A stretch of DNA of 45,527 nucleotides from Candidatus Nanopelagicales bacterium (GCA_023260395.1 JALQVI010000006.1:1-45527); one strand, 5' to 3'; counted from the stretch's first letter, positions 1 through 7,043 are shown. Numbers and translations: made by a program. Notes: generated by a model not told the origin, from the letters alone.

Positions 1-806
1 AGAATGCGAACTGGAAGCAATGGGTGACTTGAGCGCGATTCGATGATGACGAACGCCACCAACATGACTACCGCGATACCAAAGAACGACAACGTTTCAG
101 TTGCAGACCATCCGAGTTGGCCGGCACGTGTGATGCCATACACCAAGCTCACCAAACCAAGGGTCGATGTTAGAGCACCTGGGAGGTCGTAACGAGTATC
201 ACCTGATGCGCGACTTTCCTTGATGTTGGCAAGGCCTAGTGCGAAGGCGATGGCAGCAATTGGAACGTTTACACCAAGGCACCAGCGCCATGATGCATAT
301 TCAGTTAGCAGGCCGCCGAGAATCAAACCAATTGCAGCGCCACCGGCTGAAAGACCACCGTAAACACCGAATGCTTTTGCGCGTTCCTTTGAATCAGTGA
401 AGGTCACGGTAATCAATGACAGTGCGGCTGGCGCGAGAAGTGCAGCGAATACACCCTGTAATGCGCGCGAAGCGAAGAGCATGTCTTGGTTAGCAGAGAC
501 ACCGCCGATAGCTGATGCACCGGCGAAACCCACGAGGCCGATAAGGAATGCACGCTTGCGGCCGCCGTAGTCAGCGATACGTCCACCGAGTAACAAAAGT
601 CCGCCGAATGCCAAGGTGTATGCCGTAACAACCCATTGGCGGTTGGCATCGGTGATACCCAAATCTTTTTGCAATGCAGGCAAAGCAATGTTCACGATTG
701 ATGCATCGAGCACAACCATGAGCTGGGCAATTGCGATTACAACAAGCGCTTTCCAACGCTTGGGATCAAGACCAGTGGCCTCATGTGATTCTGCAACGGC
801 AGACAT
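1..806 (-). CDS. MFS drug exporter, DHA2/EmrB-QacA type (3' truncated)
   Basis: Predicted proton-driven multidrug exporter of the major facilitator superfamily in the cytoplasmic membrane. The frame is open from the start at 806 to the window edge, so the C-terminal half is missing. Visible marks are the early motif LDASIVNIALPALQ (about residues 33-46) typical of DHA2 exporters, the loop motif GGRIADYGGRKR (about 78-89), and repeated hydrophobic helices, one with GGLLTEYASWRW. The start is fixed by GGAG five bases before the ATG. It is divergent from a TetR-family gene, the usual arrangement of a repressor-controlled efflux pump. The substrate cannot be read from sequence. Confidence 0.9.
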   Translation of the reverse strand, partial: MSAVAESHEATGLDPKRWKALVVIAIAQLMVVLDASIVNIALPALQKDLGITDANRQWVVTAYTLAFGGLLLLGGRIADYGGRKRAFLIGLVGFAGASAIGGVSANQDMLFASRALQGVFAALLAPAALSLITVTFTDSKERAKAFGVYGGLSAGGAAIGLILGGLLTEYASWRWCLGVNVPIAAIAFALGLANIKESRASGDTRYDLPGALTSTLGLVSLVYGITRAGQLGWSATETLSFFGIAVVMLVAFVIIESRSSHPLLPVRI

Positions 807-823
807 AGTTCTCCTATAGATAA

Positions 824-843
824 GAAACGCTTTCGTTCCCTAT
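824..843. promoter_or_regulatory. Operator-like repeat, copy 1 (exporter side)
   Basis: An imperfect palindrome, GAAACGCTTTCGTTCC (824-839), lies 18 nt before the exporter start. The stretch 827-843 matches 869-885 at 13 of 17 positions, the best block being CGTTCC followed by TAT. Likely binding site of the adjacent TetR protein; this is inference. Confidence 0.45.
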
Positions 844-866
844 TTAACCACAAATCGTGCAATAAT

Positions 867-885
867 GAACACCTACGTTCCTTAT
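867..885. promoter_or_regulatory. Operator-like repeat, copy 2 (tetR side)
   Basis: Second copy of the repeat in the same orientation, 42 bp from copy 1, which is four DNA turns and so the same helix face. Its core GAACACCTACGTTC is also a dyad (GAAC...GTTC). It ends 19 nt before the tetR start, where bound repressor could block autogenous transcription. Confidence 0.45.
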
Positions 886-904
886 GCATGAAATGGAGGC
901 TGCA

Positions 905-1507
905 ATGACAATGCTTAAATGTCAGCGCAAACGCGGCGATGACCTCGTTGCCGCCATACATGCTGCGGTTTTCCAAGAATTAGTGACCAATGGAATCGAA
1001 CGTTTTAGTTTTGAAAGCGTCGCGCATCGCGCTGGTACCGGAAAAGCGTCAATCTATCGCCGCTGGTCATCGCGCGAAGATCTCATCATTAGTGCATTTC
1101 AAGCCAGATCACAGGCAATCACGCAGGCCCAGAGCCCCGTATTCACCTCGCTTCGCGACGAGCTACTCTTCATGTTTAGCAACACCGCAGTTCAACTCAA
1201 CACTGACTTTGGCATTGCCGTTCGTGAAATTGTCGCTGAACTTCATCGCCATGCCGGTTTTGCCGAACTGGTACGCGACTACATCATCAAAGACCGCAAT
1301 CAACGCATCTCGAACGCCATCCAGAATGCCGTCACGCGTGGGGAAATTCCACAGACTGAAATCACTTTGGCTCAAATCGAGCTCGGTCCTGCACTGATCA
1401 CTCACCACTTCTTCATTTATGGCACAGCCCCAGATGCGACTTATATCGAGCACATCGTGGACGACCTGCTTCTTCCAACGTTTCTAAGCCAAAAGACCAC
1501 CGTTTAG
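905..1507 (+). CDS. TetR/AcrR-family transcriptional regulator
   Basis: One-component repressor of about 200 residues. The N-terminal 60 residues carry the TetR helix-turn-helix, seen in FSFESVAHRAGTGKASIYRRW; the rest is the helical ligand-binding and dimer domain. ATG 905 is preferred over ATG 884 or 893 because GGAGG (895-899) stands five bases before it. It is divergent from the exporter at 1-806, and the 98-bp gap holds two similar dyads that could be its operators. By family precedent it should repress the exporter and itself until a toxic ligand binds. The ligand is unknown. Confidence 0.9.
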   Translation: MTMLKCQRKRGDDLVAAIHAAVFQELVTNGIERFSFESVAHRAGTGKASIYRRWSSREDLIISAFQARSQAITQAQSPVFTSLRDELLFMFSNTAVQLNTDFGIAVREIVAELHRHAGFAELVRDYIIKDRNQRISNAIQNAVTRGEIPQTEITLAQIELGPALITHHFFIYGTAPDATYIEHIVDDLLLPTFLSQKTTV

Positions 1508-1528
1508 TAATTGCTGTCCGCAATTGTA

Positions 1529-1559
1529 GGTAAGCCTTGTTAAGGTATCTTTACTTACC
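1529..1559. promoter_or_regulatory. Nested inverted repeat upstream of the DUF6325 gene
   Basis: GGTAAG (1529-1534) and CTTACC (1554-1559) form an outer dyad around an inner CCTTGTTAAGG. A further AATTGC/GCAATT hairpin lies at 1509-1525 just after the tetR stop. No T-run follows either one, so the outer dyad looks more like an operator or promoter-associated element than a terminator. Its function is not known. Confidence 0.3.
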
Positions 1560-1590
1560 ATTTACTTATCTAACAATTCACGGAGGAAAC

Positions 1591-2010
1591 ATGGGACTAG
1601 GGCCTGTCGACGTTGTCATTATTGACTTCCCAGGAAACAAGTTCAATGGTCAGATTGCACCTGCAATCGTTGACCTCGTCGCTAACGGCACTATTCGCCT
1701 AATTGACTTGCTCTTCGTGAGCAAAGATGCCGATGGCGTTGTTACCACTCTTGCCATCGAAGATCTCGATCCAGCAACGGGTCCGAGCTTCTTGTCACTA
1801 GACATTTCGTTCCCTGGCGCGCTTGATGCTGAGGACGCTGAAGAAATCAGCGAAGATCTAGCACCAAACAGCTCGGCACTTCTTGTTGCATTTGAAAATA
1901 CTTGGGCAGCAAAGTTCACTGACGCAATTCGCGCATCCGAAGCCGTTGTTGTCGATCAAATCCGCATTCCAGCCGAAGTCGTTAACGGCTTCCTCGAACT
2001 AAATAAGTAA
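1591..2010 (+). CDS. DUF6325 family protein
   Basis: Soluble acidic protein of about 139 residues resembling the actinobacterial DUF6325 family: an opening strand VDVVIIDFPGNKFNG, then alternating strands and helices, with an acidic DAEDAEEISEDLAP stretch and no signal peptide. The start at ATG 1591 is chosen because GGAGG stands just before it; the frame is open further upstream but without a ribosome site. It is followed after 10 nt by a SHOCT-domain gene, a pairing common for this family. The molecular function is unknown; a role in stress or membrane homeostasis would be speculation. Confidence 0.7.
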   Translation: MGLGPVDVVIIDFPGNKFNGQIAPAIVDLVANGTIRLIDLLFVSKDADGVVTTLAIEDLDPATGPSFLSLDISFPGALDAEDAEEISEDLAPNSSALLVAFENTWAAKFTDAIRASEAVVVDQIRIPAEVVNGFLELNK

Positions 2011-2020
2011 GGAACTCATC

Positions 2021-2278
2021 ATGGGTCTTGTACGAGTAGCAGCACGCACTGCAGTTATTTCTGGAACAGCAACCGCAGTTTCAGGCCGAGTCGCACGTCG
2101 CCAAATGGGAATGGCCGCTCAAGAAGCAGCCGCCTACCAAGCCGCAGCTCCAGCTGCAGCCGCACCTGCGCAAGATGATTCGCTAGTAAAGGTCCAAGAG
2201 CTCGCTGCATTGCACGCTCAAGGCATTCTTTCGGACGAAGAATTTGCTGCAGCAAAAGCAAAGGCACTTGGAATCTAA
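2021..2278 (+). CDS. SHOCT-domain small protein
   Basis: 85-residue protein with two parts. The N-terminal half is basic and alanine-rich, with an Ala/Pro/Gln linker (about residues 33-52). The C-terminal 30 residues are a SHOCT (short C-terminal) domain, seen as VQELAALHAQGILSDEEFAAAKAKALG. SHOCT domains are short helical oligomerisation modules. The gene follows the DUF6325 gene by 10 nt with GGA just upstream of the ATG, and a strong terminator follows, so the two form a two-gene operon and probably partners. Function unknown. Confidence 0.8.
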   Translation: MGLVRVAARTAVISGTATAVSGRVARRQMGMAAQEAAAYQAAAPAAAAPAQDDSLVKVQELAALHAQGILSDEEFAAAKAKALGI

Positions 2279-2284
2279 GTTTCC

Positions 2285-2332
2285 AATTAAGTAAAGGCTC
2301 CTGTCCAAGCGGATGGGAGCCTTTACTTAATT
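2285..2332. terminator. Bidirectional intrinsic terminator, perfect 17-bp stem
   Basis: A 17-base arm (2285-2301, containing AAGTAAAGGCTCC) is perfectly complementary to 2316-2332 around a 14-nt loop. The A/T-rich outer ends give a U-rich tail on either strand. It lies between the convergent SHOCT gene and clc gene and can serve both. Confidence 0.9.
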
Positions 2333-2339
2333 CCAAGAG

Positions 2340-3464
2340 CTAATGCGCTCCCCCGTGATCAACTGACTGCTTTGGCATGAGCGTTGATGCGATGCCCATG
2401 CTGATTGCCATGGCAAGCCATGTGGATGCTGGGAACAAGAACATAAAAATAATCAGAACCAAAATTGGCTTACGCAAACTCACGACACACGCAGCCACGT
2501 AGCCCGATGCAGCCAACGCCATCGTCGAAGGCGAGTCAACGATCTGTCCAAATGCCAAAGCGATCGCAGCACCCGCAAAAGCTAATGGGAAAATTTGCCC
2601 ACCGAACCAACCACCGGCCAAACACACAATGACGAGTCCGACTTTAAGGAATGACAAGCCGATCAACTCAGCGGTTGAACGCCCTCCATCGAGAAGTCCT
2701 TGTGTTTCATGATGACCCGAGAACAAAATTAATGGCGTCACCAATGCGCTTGCGCCAAGCACAGCGCCGCTTGCAACACCCAAAGCGATGGGTCCGCCTG
2801 GAATACGCGACGTGGCAAATGCGCGGACTTTAGGGATAAGGAGGTCACTCATTCGACCGACACCAGCCGCAAGCACTGCCGCGACAGCACACCACAACAA
2901 ATTGATAGTCAGTCCAGGATCAATTGAATCTGGTGCAACAAATGGATGCGAATCTGATTCGGGTAGCAACTTAATAAAAACAACAAAGGCGACAACAGCA
3001 GCAATGATTTCTGGTCCCATTGCACGAGCGCGATCTAACGACGAACCTTTACTTTGCGCGATTTCACCTTCGACCGCTACTGCAACTAACGGTGAAGCGA
3101 ACAACGCCCCAAATGCACCAGCCATCGAAATTTTTACTGCCTGTTCACGAGTAATACGTAGCACTCCAGCCAGGCGAGAACTTAATTGCGTCGACAGTGC
3201 AATCAGCGGCGCTTCTGGGCCAAGTGGGGCACCGAAACCAAGCGATGCGATACCAAGAGCCGCGCGACCGGCAATGACACGCGACGCCGGTGGCGCAGTA
3301 ACTTCTGCCTGCATCGCATCAGCAAATGCTTCAGTTAAATCATGAGCTTCTGCGCGATGACGTTCGGCAACATTGTTGATGACACCAACCAGCAGTCCCC
3401 CAACAACACACGCCGCAAATATAAGAGGCTTATTTTCCGCGTGGCCGTGCTGTGGCCAGATCAA
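2340..3464 (-). CDS. ClC-family chloride channel/antiporter (5' end probably frameshifted)
   Basis: Polytopic membrane protein of the voltage-gated chloride channel family, which moves Cl- through the membrane, often in exchange for protons. Family signatures are GAPLGPEAPLIALS (the G-x-E-x-P loop with the gating glutamate), AGAFGALFASPLVAVAVEGEI, and GGWFGGQIFPLAFAGAAIALAFG (equivalent of GxFxPxLxxGA). Given here from a TTG at 3464, but the same frame stays open upstream and encodes another clear membrane helix (LFPIAAALGAGVGVIAS) with no start codon. An ATG at 3578-3580 is in another frame and would join this one if the five-base A/T run at 3543-3547 had one more base. So either the real start is 3580 with a frameshift, or the gene is damaged at its 5' end. 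Divergent from a potassium channel gene. Confidence 0.8.
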   Translation of the reverse strand: MIWPQHGHAENKPLIFAACVVGGLLVGVINNVAERHRAEAHDLTEAFADAMQAEVTAPPASRVIAGRAALGIASLGFGAPLGPEAPLIALSTQLSSRLAGVLRITREQAVKISMAGAFGALFASPLVAVAVEGEIAQSKGSSLDRARAMGPEIIAAVVAFVVFIKLLPESDSHPFVAPDSIDPGLTINLLWCAVAAVLAAGVGRMSDLLIPKVRAFATSRIPGGPIALGVASGAVLGASALVTPLILFSGHHETQGLLDGGRSTAELIGLSFLKVGLVIVCLAGGWFGGQIFPLAFAGAAIALAFGQIVDSPSTMALAASGYVAACVVSLRKPILVLIIFMFLFPASTWLAMAISMGIASTLMPKQSVDHGGAH

Positions 3465-3586
3465 GTCTTTAATGTGAATAACAAGCCATAAGAACGTCGA
3501 AGCAATTACCCCTACGCCAGCACCAAGCGCCGCTGCAATAGGAAAAAGCTTCGCGGTTCTGGCTTGAGTGTCGGTTCCATAGTGAA

Positions 3587-3592
3587 TAGTTT
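3587..3592 (+). promoter_or_regulatory. -10 hexamer of a leaderless promoter (ion channel gene)
   Basis: TAGTTT is followed by exactly six bases and then the ATG at 3599, the spacing expected if transcription begins at the A of the start codon. No ribosome binding site is visible. Confidence 0.5.
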
Positions 3593-3598
3593 GGATGC

Positions 3599-4333
3599 AT
3601 GTTGGACAAATACCAAGCCAAAACAGCTGGCGCGCTTTCCGTGTTGGGTTTTGTATTCCTTGTCGCTTTCAGCACACCCATCATTTTCCCAAGCATTAGC
3701 TCATCACTTCATGACCTTTGCATAGCGACCCAAATCATCATTTGGATATTGTTCTTGGCGCACTACATAACGTGCATTGCCCTTGCTCAGGATCGACGCG
3801 CATACATCAGGGCCAACATCTTTGGCTTGGCTTGTGTCCTACTCCCGGTACTCGAACCTTTCCGAGCACTTCGCGCACTTGCCGTTGTTATTGTTGCGGC
3901 CAAAAAGCGCGGTTCGAATAAACGTCGCAGCCTCATCATGACAACCAGCACTGTTGCACTAGCCACCTGGTTCTTTGCCGGTCTTGCCATTACCGAAGCG
4001 GAACGCAATGCGGCCGAGCGCACTATCCACAACGTTGGCGATGGTTGGTGGTGGGCAATCACCACGATGGCAACAGTCGGCTATGGCGATACCTACCCGG
4101 TCACAACCGGTGGTCGTATCGTCGGCGGCATCTTGATGGTCATCAGTATCGCGCTAATCGGAACAATGACCGCAACTATCGCTTCTTACTTCACAGAAAT
4201 ATTTGGCATCGGGTTAACCCCAGAAAATAACGATGCCCCCGTCGAAAACGACACTGAAGCAGTACTGCGCGCACAAATCCTCGAACTCAATGCACGCATT
4301 GATCAACTGACGAACCCCCCGCACGAGAACTAA
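3599..4333 (+). CDS. Voltage-gated-like potassium channel
   Basis: Integral membrane potassium channel subunit of 244 residues. It has four N-terminal hydrophobic helices, including an S4-like segment (FRALRALAVVIVAAKKR), then the pore module: outer helix, pore helix GWWWAITTMATVGYGDTYP with the K+ selectivity filter TVGYGD at residues 159-164, and an inner helix. The charged C-terminal tail (AVLRAQILELNARIDQL) looks like a short coiled coil, suiting tetramer assembly. The start lacks a ribosome site but follows a -10-like TAGTTT, so the mRNA is probably leaderless. It is divergent from the ClC gene, 18 nt from that gene's likely original ATG, suggesting a shared role in ion or potential balance. 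Confidence 0.9.
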   Translation: MLDKYQAKTAGALSVLGFVFLVAFSTPIIFPSISSSLHDLCIATQIIIWILFLAHYITCIALAQDRRAYIRANIFGLACVLLPVLEPFRALRALAVVIVAAKKRGSNKRRSLIMTTSTVALATWFFAGLAITEAERNAAERTIHNVGDGWWWAITTMATVGYGDTYPVTTGGRIVGGILMVISIALIGTMTATIASYFTEIFGIGLTPENNDAPVENDTEAVLRAQILELNARIDQLTNPPHEN

Positions 4334-4371
4334 AAAATCTCCTAGAGCGCACGTTTGTAAGGCTGCTCGCC

Positions 4372-4377
4372 TAGTAT
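4372..4377 (+). promoter_or_regulatory. -10 hexamer of a leaderless promoter (pcs)
   Basis: TAGTAT ends six bases before the GTG start at 4384, and no Shine-Dalgarno sequence is present, indicating leaderless transcription of the phosphatidylcholine synthase gene. Confidence 0.6.
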
Positions 4378-4383
4378 CAAACT

Positions 4384-5133
4384 GTGTCTTTAACTCCGTC
4401 GCCGCGCCTTTCCCGAAACGCGGGCTATGCCTTGCACGTCATGACTGCCAGCGGCGCAGTGGTTGGAATGCTCGCATTGCAAGCTATTTTTAATGACGAT
4501 GTTCGTTCAGCGTTGATCTGGCTAGTGATTTCACAGATTCTTGATGGCCTCGATGGTCCAATTGCTCGCAAATTTGATGTCCCCATTCACGCTCCGCGCG
4601 TTGATGGCCACATCCTGGACCTTGTGGTGGATTACGTCACGTGCGTCGTAGTCCCGATTGCATTTATGAGTCACTTCGCCATGCTTCCAGCACACTACGA
4701 AACGCTCGTGGCTGGTTCTATTTTCCTTTTTTCAGCGTTGTGGTTTGCACGTACTGACTTGGAAACTGACGATCACTGGTTTAATGGCTTTCCTGCCGCG
4801 TGGAATTTAGTAGTACCTACGATGTTGCTAGCCCACGCTACGACAACTCAAGTTGCTGTCATTTCGTCGATACTGTGCATCACTCAGTTAACTAATTTCA
4901 AGATGCCTCACATAGTTCGATCACCACAATTTCGAAAAATCACGTTGCCTTTTGGAACGATTTATTTGATTAACTTGACCTACTTATCGGTTTCATTTTC
5001 AGATTCCGCATCTGAGCAGCTCAATTGGCTCACAGGTGGAATTTTGTTTGGTTTTGCCGCTTATGTGATGACAATTTCGGTATGGCGAACATTCATCTTT
5101 AAGCCAGCCAATAGTCTTCAAACCACTGCTTAA
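4384..5133 (+). CDS. pcs: Phosphatidylcholine synthase (CDP-alcohol phosphatidyltransferase)
   Basis: Integral membrane enzyme expected to condense CDP-diacylglycerol with choline to give phosphatidylcholine and CMP (EC 2.7.8.24). The CDP-alcohol phosphatidyltransferase signature is present as DGLDGPIAR ... GHILDLVVD, with the catalytic D-G-x2-A-R-x(n)-G-x3-D-x3-D spacing. Features more specific to Pcs than to PgsA or PssA are the HVMTASG opening, VDYVTCVVVPIAF after the signature, and TDDHWFNGFPAAWN. Length (249) suits Pcs. The start is GTG with a -10-like element immediately upstream. It follows the potassium channel by 50 nt as an independent unit. Other alcohol acceptors cannot be excluded. 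Confidence 0.82.
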   Translation: MSLTPSPRLSRNAGYALHVMTASGAVVGMLALQAIFNDDVRSALIWLVISQILDGLDGPIARKFDVPIHAPRVDGHILDLVVDYVTCVVVPIAFMSHFAMLPAHYETLVAGSIFLFSALWFARTDLETDDHWFNGFPAAWNLVVPTMLLAHATTTQVAVISSILCITQLTNFKMPHIVRSPQFRKITLPFGTIYLINLTYLSVSFSDSASEQLNWLTGGILFGFAAYVMTISVWRTFIFKPANSLQTTA

Positions 5134-5137
5134 AGTT

Positions 5138-5149
5138 AGTGCTAGCACT
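5138..5149. promoter_or_regulatory. Palindromic operator candidate upstream of the LuxR-type gene
   Basis: AGTGCTAGCACT is a perfect 12-bp palindrome. It lies where the -35 element would fall for the TAGAAT (-10-like, 5161-5166) upstream of the regulator. The ten bases GCTAGCACTC (5141-5150) recur in a longer palindrome before cydA. Confidence 0.45.
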
Positions 5150-5197
5150 CATCGACTAGGTAGAATTAGGGCATTCCCTAGTGATTGGCGCCGGACT

Positions 5198-5512
5198 TTG
5201 ACTGAACTTCCGCTTCTGGTTCGCGAACTCACACCTTTTGAACATTCGGTATTACTGCTGTTGTGTGAAGGAAAAACCAACGCAGCTATCGCACGCGAAA
5301 CGTCACACTCAGAAAAAGTTATAGAAAATACTGTGAGTCGAGCTGCACACGCATTTAATCTGCATTCCTCGCCAGAAACAAACGTCCGAGTTTTATTAGC
5401 ACTTGCCTACCGATCACATTTTGGCGATAAGGCCTTTGAACGATTTGGTGTGGACTGCCAATATGCCGAGGTTTCAAGCACCGGCCAACGTATGTGCAAC
5501 CGCCATCTTTAG
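5198..5512 (+). CDS. Stand-alone LuxR/GerE-type helix-turn-helix regulator
   Basis: Small DNA-binding protein of 104 residues. Residues about 11-75 form a LuxR-type HTH: LTPFEHSVLLLLCEGKTNAAIA, then SEKVIENTVSRAAHAFNL, matching the four-helix pattern of GerE and NarL output domains. There is no receiver or ligand-binding domain, and only a short cysteine-containing tail (two Cys). The start is the rare TTG at 5198, the only in-frame candidate; it overlaps the stop of a seven-codon GTG reading frame (5181-5201), so translation may be coupled. It precedes cydABDC in the same direction, and related palindromes lie before both, making it the leading candidate for regulator of the bd oxidase operon (inference). 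Confidence 0.75.
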   Translation: MTELPLLVRELTPFEHSVLLLLCEGKTNAAIARETSHSEKVIENTVSRAAHAFNLHSSPETNVRVLLALAYRSHFGDKAFERFGVDCQYAEVSSTGQRMCNRHL

Positions 5513-5532
5513 GTGACTGCTTTCACATACGC

Positions 5533-5550
5533 GTGAGGGCTAGCACTCAC
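5533..5550. promoter_or_regulatory. Palindromic operator candidate upstream of cydA
   Basis: GTGAGGGCTAGCACTCAC is an 18-bp palindrome with one mismatched pair, centred 82 bases before the cydA start. It shares the core GCTAGCACTC with the palindrome before the LuxR-type regulator gene. Probable site for a dimeric regulator. Confidence 0.5.
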
Positions 5551-5584
5551 AACTTTTGCGTTATCGGTTCGTTACCGAAAATAG

Positions 5585-5615
5585 CCTTGAGGGGTAAGAC
5601 AAATACCTCTCAAGG
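5585..5615 (+). promoter_or_regulatory. Hairpin enclosing the cydA ribosome binding site
   Basis: CCTTGAGGGGTA (5585-5596) pairs with TACCTCTCAAGG (5604-5615) over 12 positions, one being a G-U pair in RNA, with a 7-nt loop. The right arm holds most of the AAGGAG ribosome site (5612-5617) of cydA, so folding would hide it. It could equally be a DNA operator if transcription starts inside it. Confidence 0.5.
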
Positions 5616-5623
5616 AGAATCCC

Positions 5624-7024
5624 ATGGATGCCCTAGATCTTGCTAGATGGCAGTTCGGCATTACGACTGTTTACCACTTTCTATTCGTCCCTATCACGAT
5701 TGGTCTGGGCTTTCTGGTCGCAGGACTTCAGACCGCTTGGTATCGCACCGGTAAGGACGTGTACCTTCGTGCGACAAAGTTTTACGGAAAGCTTTTCCTG
5801 ATTAACTTCGCCATGGGTGTTGTCACTGGAATCGTGCAGGAATTTCAGTTCGGCATGAACTGGTCCACCTATTCACGATTCGTAGGTGACATCTTCGGAG
5901 CTCCCCTAGCTATCGAAGGCCTCTTGGCGTTCTTCCTTGAATCAACATTCTTAGGCGCTTGGATCTTCGGTTGGGATCGTCTGCCAAAGAAAATGCACTT
6001 GGCAACGATTTGGCTCGCATCCTTCGGTACGTTGCTATCTGCGTATTTCATTTTGGCTGCGAACTCATTCATGCAACATCCAACGGGTTACGTGTACAAC
6101 GCTACAACTGGTCGCGCAGAGCTCGTTGATTTTGCCGCAGTGCTAACCCAGAACACCACCATCACAGCATTCCTTCACACTGTGACGTCAGCATTCCTCG
6201 AAGCAGGCGCGCTAGTCGCGGGAATCTCGGCATGGTTACTTGTGAAGAACAAGGCTGCAGATGTTGCACGTCCAACAATGAAGATGGGTCTCATCACCAC
6301 CTTGGTTGCTAGCGTTTTAGTATTCATCTCCGGTGACATGCAGGCACGAGTCATGACCGAACAACAGCCAATGAAGATGGCTGCAGCTGAAGCACAGTTC
6401 GACACCACTGACCATGCCTCATTCAGTATCTTGACCATTGGCTCACTTGATGGATCAAAGGCACTCTTCCAAATTCGTATTCCAAATGTGTTGTCCTTGA
6501 TGTCAACAGGCAGTGCCAGCGGCACTGTCGAAGGCATAAACGACATTCAAGCCCAGTACGAAGAAAAGTACGGCGCAGATTCTTACAAGCCAGTTATTCC
6601 GGTGGCGTACTGGACTTTCCGATTCATGATCGGATTTGGTGCACTTGCTGGATTGTTTGCTCTCTATGCCCTCTTTGCAACTCGCAAGGGACGCACCCCC
6701 CAAAGTAAATGGTTCTCTCGCTTTGCGCTGGCAATGCCGTTCTTGCCACTAGCAGGTATCGCCTTTGGCTGGATGTTCACCGAAATGGCTCGCCAACCAT
6801 GGATTGTGTTTGGCCTCATGCGAACTGCCGATGGCGTTTCTGCAGCCGCTAGTAGCACTGAAGTGTTGATTTCTTTGGTGACCCTGACTTTGCTCTACGC
6901 GGTACTAGCCGTCATTGAATTCGGATTGATTACGAAAGCAATCAAGATCGGTCCACCAGAAAACGTCACCGTTCATGATGACGCCAGTCCAGAGAATGAA
7001 CGTGTCCTCACGTTCTCTTACTAG
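5624..7024 (+). CDS. cydA: Cytochrome bd quinol oxidase subunit I
   Basis: Catalytic subunit of the membrane terminal oxidase that reduces O2 to water with quinol, without pumping protons but with high oxygen affinity. Haem ligands can be placed by family precedent: His18 (TTVYHFLFVP), His185 (TAFLHTVTSAF) and Met388 (MFTEMARQPW). The quinol loop residues Lys251 and Glu256 are in QQPMKMAAAE. At 466 residues it has the short Q-loop form. AAGGAG precedes the ATG, but inside a hairpin. First gene of the cydABDC cluster, followed by cydB after 19 nt. A membrane enzyme used under low oxygen or respiratory stress. Confidence 0.97.
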   Translation: MDALDLARWQFGITTVYHFLFVPITIGLGFLVAGLQTAWYRTGKDVYLRATKFYGKLFLINFAMGVVTGIVQEFQFGMNWSTYSRFVGDIFGAPLAIEGLLAFFLESTFLGAWIFGWDRLPKKMHLATIWLASFGTLLSAYFILAANSFMQHPTGYVYNATTGRAELVDFAAVLTQNTTITAFLHTVTSAFLEAGALVAGISAWLLVKNKAADVARPTMKMGLITTLVASVLVFISGDMQARVMTEQQPMKMAAAEAQFDTTDHASFSILTIGSLDGSKALFQIRIPNVLSLMSTGSASGTVEGINDIQAQYEEKYGADSYKPVIPVAYWTFRFMIGFGALAGLFALYALFATRKGRTPQSKWFSRFALAMPFLPLAGIAFGWMFTEMARQPWIVFGLMRTADGVSAAASSTEVLISLVTLTLLYAVLAVIEFGLITKAIKIGPPENVTVHDDASPENERVLTFSY

Positions 7025-7043
7025 GAATTAGGTACGGAAAACC

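Noticed and set aside
2788-3345. Open frame of 185 codons on the plus strand opposite clc
   Set aside because: Low-complexity Ala/Thr/Ser translation, typical of the antisense of a membrane protein gene; the ClC motifs on the minus strand explain the region.
5138-5550. Possible CIRCE elements before the LuxR-type gene and cydA, because both contain TAGCACTC as the hrcA site does
   Set aside because: CIRCE needs GAGTGCTAA nine bases after TTAGCACTC. Neither place has this; both are compact palindromes without the nine-base spacer.
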